From the NCBI GenBank assembly GCA_022448005.1, contig JAKUTK010000027.1, positions 25,628 through 61,702 on the forward strand: a stretch of DNA of 36,075 nt. Direction: 5' to 3'. Origin of the DNA: Pseudomonas sp. (GTDB taxonomy: Bacteria; Pseudomonadota; Gammaproteobacteria; Pseudomonadales; Pseudomonadaceae). Positions 30,577 to 36,075 of this stretch are shown here, in pieces (positions within the stretch are counted from its first letter, which is position 1; every line of letters begins with the position of its first letter). Under the pieces are notes generated by a model. That model was not told the origin of the DNA and searched no databases. It saw only the letters and a program-made list of their open reading frames with translations. A program made the position numbers and the translations under genes.

Positions 30577-32766
30577 TCATAGCGCTTCCAGTTTGGCATA
30601 ACTGAGCATCAACCACTTGCTTCCTTCGTCTTCGAAATTCACCTGCACCCGGGCCTGCGCCCCGGAGCCTTCGAAGTTGAGGATGGTGCCCTCGCCGAAC
30701 AGCGAATGACGCACGCGCTGACCAAGGTTGAACGGGGTATCCGGCACATTGGCGCCATCGAACAGCGAGCCGCCACTCATGCCGCGGGTGTTGAAGCTGC
30801 GGCTGACGGTATTGCTCAAGCGCACTTCGCTGATCAGCGCCGGCGGCAGTTCCCGGATGAAGCGCGAGATCTTGTTGTAGGTCTCGCTGCCGTACAACCG
30901 ACGGGTTTCGGCGTAGGTGACGATCAGCTGCTGCATGGCGCGGGTGATGCCGACATAGGCCAGGCGGCGTTCTTCCTCGAGGCGGCCGGGTTCTTCCAGG
31001 CTCATCTTGTGCGGGAACAGGCCTTCTTCCATGCCGACCAGGAACACCAGCGGAAACTCCAGGCCCTTGGCGCTGTGCAAGGTCATCAGCTGCACGCTGT
31101 CTTCGTGGTCGCCTGCCTGCTGCTCGCCGGCCTCCAGCGAGGCGTGATCGAGGAAGGCGGCGAGCGGGGTCTGCTCGTCTTCCTGATCTTCGCTGTAATT
31201 GTCGAAAGCACGCGCAGCGGAGACCAGTTCTTCGAGGTTCTCCACCCGTGCCTGAGCCTTCTCGCCTTTTTCGTCACGATGGTAGGCCAGCAGTCCGGAC
31301 TGCTCGATGACCAGCTGCGCCATGTTGTGCAGCTGCATGCCCTCTACTTTCAGGGCGAGGCCGTCGATCAACTCGACAAAGCCGTTCAGCGCGCTGGCGG
31401 CTCGGCCCGACACCACCTTGGTGCCGACCGCCTGGTGCAGCGCGGCCCACATCGAAGTTTCCTGCTGGCGCGCCAGCTGGCGCAGGGCTTCGACGGTTTT
31501 CTCGCCGATTCCGCGTGCCGGGACGTTTATTACCCGTTCCAGTGCCGCGTCGTTGTCCCGCGCCTGGATCAGGCGCAGGTAGGCCATGGCGTTCTTGATC
31601 TCGGCACGTTCGAAGAAGCGCTGGCCACCGTAGATCCGGTAGGGAATGCGTTCGCGCAGCAGGGCTTCTTCGAGGACCCGCGACTGGGCGTTGGAGCGAT
31701 AGAGGATGGCGATCTCGCTGCGGCTCATGCCGTCGCGGATGGCTTTCTCGATGCTTTCGACCACGTAGCGCGCTTCGTCGTGTTCATTGAAGGCGGCATA
31801 GAGGCTGATCGGCTCGCCCTCGCAGCCTTCGGTCCACAGTTCCTTACCGAGGCGGCCCTGGTTGTTGGCGATCAGGGCGTTGGCGGCCTTGAGGATGCAA
31901 GCGGTGGAGCGGTAGTTCTGCTCGAGGCGGATGGTTACGGCGTCCTGGAAGTCTTCGCTGAACTGGTGCAGGTTCTCCACCCGTGCGCCGCGCCAGCCGT
32001 AGATCGACTGGTCGTCGTCGCCCACCACCATCAGGCTGTCGCCGCCCTTGGCCAGCAGGCGCAGCCAGGCGTACTGCACGGCGTTGGTGTCCTGGAACTC
32101 GTCCACCAGGATGTGCCGGAAGCGGCGCTGGTAGTGATCCAGCAGGCCTGGGTTATCGCGCCAGAGGTCCAGCGCGCGCAGCAATAACTCGGAAAAGTCG
32201 ATGACCCCGGCGCGGGCACAGGCTTCTTCATAGGCCTGGTAGATGCTCAGCATGGTCGCCAGGAACAGGTCGCCGCTGGGCTGGATGTTTTTGGGCCGCA
32301 GGCCTTCGTCCTTCTGTCCGTTGATCCACCACTGGGCCTGGCGAGCCGGCCAGCGCTGCTCGTCGAGGCCGAGCTCGCGGATCACACGCTTGACCAGGCG
32401 CTGCTGGTCGTCCGAATCGAGGATCTGGAAGTTCTGCGCCAGCTTCGCTTCCTGCCAGTGCGCGCGCAGCAGGCGGTGGGCCAGGCCGTGGAAGGTCCCG
32501 ACCCACATGCCTTGCGGGTTGACCTTCATCAGCTGCTCGATGCGCTGGCGCATCTCGGCGGCGGCTTTGTTGGTAAAGGTTACTGAAAGAATCGAGTGCA
32601 AAGATGCGCGCTCGACCTGGTGCAGCCAGGCGATACGGTGCACCAGCACGCGGGTCTTGCCCGAGCCGGCACCGGCGAGGACCAATTGACGACCCAGCGG
32701 CGCGGCTACGGCCTGGCGCTGGGCATCGTTGAGGGAGTTCAGGAGAAGAGAGAGATCGTCATGCAT
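30577..32766 (-). CDS. uvrD: DNA helicase II UvrD
   Basis: The 729-residue superfamily 1A helicase unwinds DNA in mismatch and nucleotide excision repair. It shows LLNSLNDAQRQAVAAPLG at the start, Walker A GAGSGKTRVLVHRI (about 32-45), motif II DEFQDTNAVQYAWL, GDDDQSIYGWRGA, QNYRS, LMTLHSAKGLEFPLVFLVGMEEG, VGITRA and a UvrD-type C-terminal Tudor-like tail. I use the ATG three codons inside the longest frame (MHDDLSLLL). Length is usual. Confidence 0.96.
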   Translation of the reverse strand: MHDDLSLLLNSLNDAQRQAVAAPLGRQLVLAGAGSGKTRVLVHRIAWLHQVERASLHSILSVTFTNKAAAEMRQRIEQLMKVNPQGMWVGTFHGLAHRLLRAHWQEAKLAQNFQILDSDDQQRLVKRVIRELGLDEQRWPARQAQWWINGQKDEGLRPKNIQPSGDLFLATMLSIYQAYEEACARAGVIDFSELLLRALDLWRDNPGLLDHYQRRFRHILVDEFQDTNAVQYAWLRLLAKGGDSLMVVGDDDQSIYGWRGARVENLHQFSEDFQDAVTIRLEQNYRSTACILKAANALIANNQGRLGKELWTEGCEGEPISLYAAFNEHDEARYVVESIEKAIRDGMSRSEIAILYRSNAQSRVLEEALLRERIPYRIYGGQRFFERAEIKNAMAYLRLIQARDNDAALERVINVPARGIGEKTVEALRQLARQQETSMWAALHQAVGTKVVSGRAASALNGFVELIDGLALKVEGMQLHNMAQLVIEQSGLLAYHRDEKGEKAQARVENLEELVSAARAFDNYSEDQEDEQTPLAAFLDHASLEAGEQQAGDHEDSVQLMTLHSAKGLEFPLVFLVGMEEGLFPHKMSLEEPGRLEEERRLAYVGITRAMQQLIVTYAETRRLYGSETYNKISRFIRELPPALISEVRLSNTVSRSFNTRGMSGGSLFDGANVPDTPFNLGQRVRHSLFGEGTILNFEGSGAQARVQVNFEDEGSKWLMLSYAKLEAL

Positions 32767-33051
32767 GGGCGCCATTCTAGCCGGAAAGTCGACTGACCCG
32801 CTCGTGCAACGGATGGGGTGCTAGAGGGCCAACGGCAGAGTGCGGGCTTGTCTGTTGCAGCCGAGACAGCGCCATGCGCCGGGCCGGCCCTGGATCACAG
32901 AGCCTGTAAATATCCAGCTGATCCATACCTGCGTATCGTCAATATGGTCTTTGGTCGGACAGACGATGACCGGGCGCTAGCATCGTGCCATTATCGGGGC
33001 GTACCTCAAGGCACGCTTAATGCTCCAGACATCCATTACAAGAACAGCCCG

Positions 33052-35892
33052 ATGATCGATTCCGCACAAGCTAATCCGTCGGCGTCAATGGCCATGGAGG
33101 ACCACGCCGCTTTCAATCTTGCAGAGAGCGACCAGCGGGCCGAGCGCACGCGGCTGCTCTATGAGGGCTCACGACTCGCGCTGCTGCTGATGATCATCAC
33201 CAGCCTGGTGTTTCCCGTCGTGCTCTGGGCGGAAGGGCCGAAGCTGCAAACGGCGATCTGGTCGGGTGTGACTTTTGCGCTCGCCCTGCTGCGGCTGCAG
33301 CAGACGCGCCGCTTTGCCAAAGCCAGCGCAGAGGAGCAGCAGCATCCTCGCTGGTATCGAACCTTTCTACTAGCCAGTGTCGCCAGTGCGGTGACGCTGG
33401 ACTACGCCATCATCGAGCTGGCGCTGGACGGGCCGTTTTTACAGCAGACGATACTGCTCGGCTCGCTTGCCTCGGTGTTCTTTGCCGGGTGCGTGGCCTG
33501 CGGTGTGTCGCTTCGGGCGTTCGGTGCGTTTGCGGTCCCTGGCCTTCTTCCTGCATCAGTCGTACTGCTTGGCAGCGGTGAGCCCCAACTGCAGGGGTGG
33601 GGGGTAATGGCGGCGATCGTGTTGCTGACGCTGAGCATGATTGCCTGGCAAATGAACCGAGTGGTTACGGCCAGCCTGGCCCAGCGTCTGCACAATCAGT
33701 TGCTGATCCGGCGGCTGGAAAACATGCGCGGGCAAGCCATCGAACTGAACGGCGAACTGGGCCGGGAAATCGAGCAACGCCGTCATGCCGAGGGCCGGCT
33801 ACGGGAGGCTTTCGATGGGCTGGAGCGGCGCGTGATCGAGCGCACTGCCGCACTGCGCGAAAGCGAGGCACGCCTGAGCCTGGCGCTGGAAGCCAGCGAG
33901 CTGGGCATGTGGGATTGGGACATGGCCAATGGCGAGGTCCTCCATTCGAGAATGGACGTGGTTTTTGGTGTAGGCCTGAGTGACCGACTGCTGCTGGTCG
34001 ACCAGCAGCGTCCTGAGGTGCATCCGGAAGATGGCCCGCGTGTCCGGCAGGACATGATCGATCACTTGAAGGGCAAGACCGACAGCTATGCCGTGCAATA
34101 CCGGGCGATGCTGAGCGACGGTAGCTTCGTATGGATCGAAGACCGTGGTCGCGTCACCGAGCGCGATGCCAGTGGCCGTGCCTTGCGCATGATCGGAACC
34201 CGGCGAGACATCAGCGAGAGCCATCGTCAGGCCGAGCAATTGCGGTTGGCCGCGACGGTGTTCGAGGCGGCGGGTGAGGGCATGGCGATCATGGACCCCG
34301 AGTTCAATCTGCTGGCGGTTAATCAGGCTTGCTGCGACCTGTCCGGTTTCAGCCGAGCCGAACTGATCGGCAGAAGCGTCGCCCTGCTGGCCAGCTCCGA
34401 GGACAGTCGCCAGCAATATGCGGCGATTCGCGAAAGCCTGGCGCAGCACGGCAGCTGGCAAGGCGAGCTGATCGAAACCCGCAAAAACGGCGAGGTATAC
34501 CCGCAATGGGCGCAGATGCGCGTGGTGCACGATCGGCAAGGCAACGTTTGCAACGTCGTCGCATTTGTTTCCGACCTCAGCGTCAGGCGTCAGGTCGAGG
34601 AGCGTCTGCGTTACCTGACCCACTTCGACGAACTCACCGGGCTGGCCAATCGCAGCCTGCTCAAGGAGCGTCTGCACAGTGCCTGCGAGCGTAGCCGTTG
34701 CAGCAATCGCGGGCTGGCGGTTTTGTATATCGATTTGGACCGTTTCAAAACGCTTAATGAAAGCCTTGGGCACGAGGCGGCTGATCAGCTGTTGCGTGAG
34801 GTCTCCCGCCGTCTGTCCCACACACTGTCAGACGCCGACACCATTGCCCGTTTGTCCGGTGACGAGTTCGTGGTGGTACTCGAAGGGTACGGCAGCCTTG
34901 CCAGCCTGGCGCACAGCGGCAGCCGTCTGCTGTCGCGCATCAGCAAACCCATTCAGATCGACGATCAGGAGCTGGTCATCAGCGCGTCCATCGGCGTCAG
35001 TCTGATGCCAGATAACTCGCGCGAGGCGACCTCGCTGCTGTTGCAGGCGAACATGGCCATGCAACATGCCAAACATCTCGGCGGCAACACCCTGCAGTTC
35101 TTCACCGAGCGCTTGCAGGTGTCGAGCCTTGAAAACCTCAAGCTGGAGAACCAACTGCGTCGCGCACTCGAAGAAGGCCAGCTGGAGGTCTTCTATCAAC
35201 CGCGACTGAACGTGGCTGAAGACAGCCTGGATGCGGCCGAAGCACTGGTGCGCTGGCGGCATCCGCAGAAAGGCCTGATTGCGCCGGGGTTTTTCATTCC
35301 GCTGGCCGAGGAAACCGGGTTGATCATTCCGCTCGGCGAGTTCGTGCTGCGCGAGGCCTGCCGGCAGGCGCGCCAGTGGCAACTCGACGGGCTGGCCGCG
35401 ATTCGGGTTTCGGTGAACTTGTCGGTCAAGCAATTGCGCCAGGGCAATTTCGTCAGCCTGGTACGCCAGGTGCTGGAGGAGACCGGGCTGCCTGCCGACC
35501 GGCTCGAGCTGGAACTGACCGAAAGCCAGCTGCTCGATGACATCGACAATGCCATCAACATTAGCCGCCAATTGCGCGCGCTGGGCGTGAAACTGGCCAT
35601 CGACGACTTCGGTACCGGCTATTCCTCGCTCAGCTACCTCAAGCGCTTCCCGGTGGACTACGTGAAGATCGACCGTTCATTTATTTCCGAACTGGATCAG
35701 GTCGGCGAGGATTCGGCCATCGTTCGAGCCATCATCGCCATGGTCCACAGCCTGGAGCTTAAGGTTGTCGCCGAGGGTGTCGAAACCCAGGCGCAGGCGG
35801 ATTTCCTCAAGACTCACGGCTGTGACGAGATGCAGGGTTACCTGATCAGCCGGCCAGTGCCGGCCCAAGAGTTCGTCAAGTTGCTTGGCTAA
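33052..35892 (+). CDS. Membrane PAS-PAS-GGDEF-EAL protein
   Basis: The protein of about 946 residues has an N-terminal membrane domain with five or more helices (about 40-205) and a coiled stretch. Two PAS domains follow (about 275-390 and 400-515), then a GGDEF domain (about 522-690) with SGDEF as signature ([12 protein letters not shown], near 602). Last is an EAL domain with EALVRWRHP (near 729), [10 protein letters not shown] and KIDRSF. It should act in cyclic di-GMP turnover at the inner membrane. The EAL residues look intact; SGDEF is a tolerated variant, so synthase activity is possible. The start at 33052 is preferred to the longest frame because upstream residues look non-coding; 33088 is an alternative. 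Confidence 0.93.
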   Translation: MIDSAQANPSASMAMEDHAAFNLAESDQRAERTRLLYEGSRLALLLMIITSLVFPVVLWAEGPKLQTAIWSGVTFALALLRLQQTRRFAKASAEEQQHPRWYRTFLLASVASAVTLDYAIIELALDGPFLQQTILLGSLASVFFAGCVACGVSLRAFGAFAVPGLLPASVVLLGSGEPQLQGWGVMAAIVLLTLSMIAWQMNRVVTASLAQRLHNQLLIRRLENMRGQAIELNGELGREIEQRRHAEGRLREAFDGLERRVIERTAALRESEARLSLALEASELGMWDWDMANGEVLHSRMDVVFGVGLSDRLLLVDQQRPEVHPEDGPRVRQDMIDHLKGKTDSYAVQYRAMLSDGSFVWIEDRGRVTERDASGRALRMIGTRRDISESHRQAEQLRLAATVFEAAGEGMAIMDPEFNLLAVNQACCDLSGFSRAELIGRSVALLASSEDSRQQYAAIRESLAQHGSWQGELIETRKNGEVYPQWAQMRVVHDRQGNVCNVVAFVSDLSVRRQVEERLRYLTHFDELTGLANRSLLKERLHSACERSRCSNRGLAVLYIDLDRFKTLNESLGHEAADQLLREVSRRLSHTLSDADTIARLSGDEFVVVLEGYGSLASLAHSGSRLLSRISKPIQIDDQELVISASIGVSLMPDNSREATSLLLQANMAMQHAKHLGGNTLQFFTERLQVSSLENLKLENQLRRALEEGQLEVFYQPRLNVAEDSLDAAEALVRWRHPQKGLIAPGFFIPLAEETGLIIPLGEFVLREACRQARQWQLDGLAAIRVSVNLSVKQLRQGNFVSLVRQVLEETGLPADRLELELTESQLLDDIDNAINISRQLRALGVKLAIDDFGTGYSSLSYLKRFPVDYVKIDRSFISELDQVGEDSAIVRAIIAMVHSLELKVVAEGVETQAQADFLKTHGCDEMQGYLISRPVPAQEFVKLLG

Positions 35893-35915
35893 AGCCTGAA
35901 GACGTCCGCCGATTC

Positions 35916-35939
35916 GTAGGAGCGAGCTTGCTCGCGAAC
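35916..35939. repeat. REP-type element
   Basis: GTAGGAGCGAGCTTGCTCGC followed by GAAC is the imperfect palindrome typical of Pseudomonas REP sequences (stem GAGCGAG/CTTGCTCGC). It lies 24 bp after the GGDEF-EAL stop. Such elements are mobilised by RAYT transposases and often mark intergenic ends. One copy is seen in the window. Confidence 0.8.
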
Positions 35940-35982
35940 ATGGGTTATGAGAGGCGCAATCTTGTAGATACTCTGTTGGGGT

Positions 35983-36075
35983 TCAAGCATTCTTCAGGTG
36001 TTTTTGGCTGAAAAGCTTGGAGGAGTCGAAGGGCACCCCGAGTTTGAGGCAGGCCCAGAGTCCCGTCAGGTACTT
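35983..36075 (-). CDS. C-terminal end of a possible transposase, cut by the window edge
   Basis: The last 93 bases encode, on the minus strand, a 30-residue C-terminus (KYLTGLWACLKLGVPFDSSK onward) ending at TGA 35985-35983. The phrase LTGLWACLKLGVPFD resembles the C-terminus of some insertion-sequence transposases. Only this tail is visible, so the call is tentative. Confidence 0.4.
   Translation of the reverse strand, partial: KYLTGLWACLKLGVPFDSSKLFSQKHLKNA

Noticed and set aside
30706-32187. 493-residue plus-strand open frame
   Set aside because: It is antisense to uvrD, with no domain.

Overview
The window is high-GC gammaproteobacterial chromosome and most resembles a Pseudomonas/Stutzerimonas-type genome. 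The evidence is protein-level recognition of SelA, SelB, UvrD, a SulP/USP pair, a Tim44-like protein and a NAD-linked formate dehydrogenase, plus a Pseudomonas-style REP element. It is interrupted by one integrated filamentous phage (inovirus, Pf-like) of about 10.8 kb.

Left host arm (1-13805): the 3' end of an HD-GYP protein; a SulP anion transporter followed by a tandem universal stress protein; a convergent CFA-synthase-like methyltransferase; a small DUF6434-type protein; an overlapping trio (NTF2-like, GNAT, nitrilase-type hydrolase); the soluble formate dehydrogenase operon fdsGBA-fdsD on the minus strand; and a divergent ModE/FdsR-like regulator.

Prophage (13863-24694): it sits in selC, the selenocysteine tRNA gene. 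A 39-bp perfect direct repeat, covering the tRNA from its 5' end to the anticodon loop, bounds the element. The minus-strand structural and replication genes run, in transcription order: Xis-like protein, Cys-rich protein, membrane protein, ssDNA-binding protein, zinc-ribbon protein, small membrane protein, major coat pVIII, terminator, a 23-aa membrane peptide, pIII-like adsorption protein, pVI-like protein, Zot/pI, intergenic origin candidate, Rep, tyrosine integrase. A repressor is transcribed divergently from an operator region with three 17-bp sites. Beyond it lie three plus-strand cargo genes. The last two are visibly AT-rich and look like defence genes: one has a HEPN-type R-x4-H motif and one resembles the putative phage abortive infection (putAbiC) family.

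Right host arm (24735-36075): selB and selA (minus), a Tim44-like protein, a TRAP solute-binding lipoprotein, uvrD, a PAS-GGDEF-EAL protein, a REP element and the 3' end of a possible transposase.

The most striking structural point is that the original order must have been selA-selB-selC with about 40 bp between selB and selC. The phage entered through the 5' half of selC, so the functional tRNA-Sec now has phage DNA as its upstream sequence. It lies 23 bp behind the integrase gene in the same orientation and is cut off from selAB. A plausible undescribed aspect is this capture of the host's only visible tRNA-Sec gene by an inovirus that also carries candidate anti-phage cargo.
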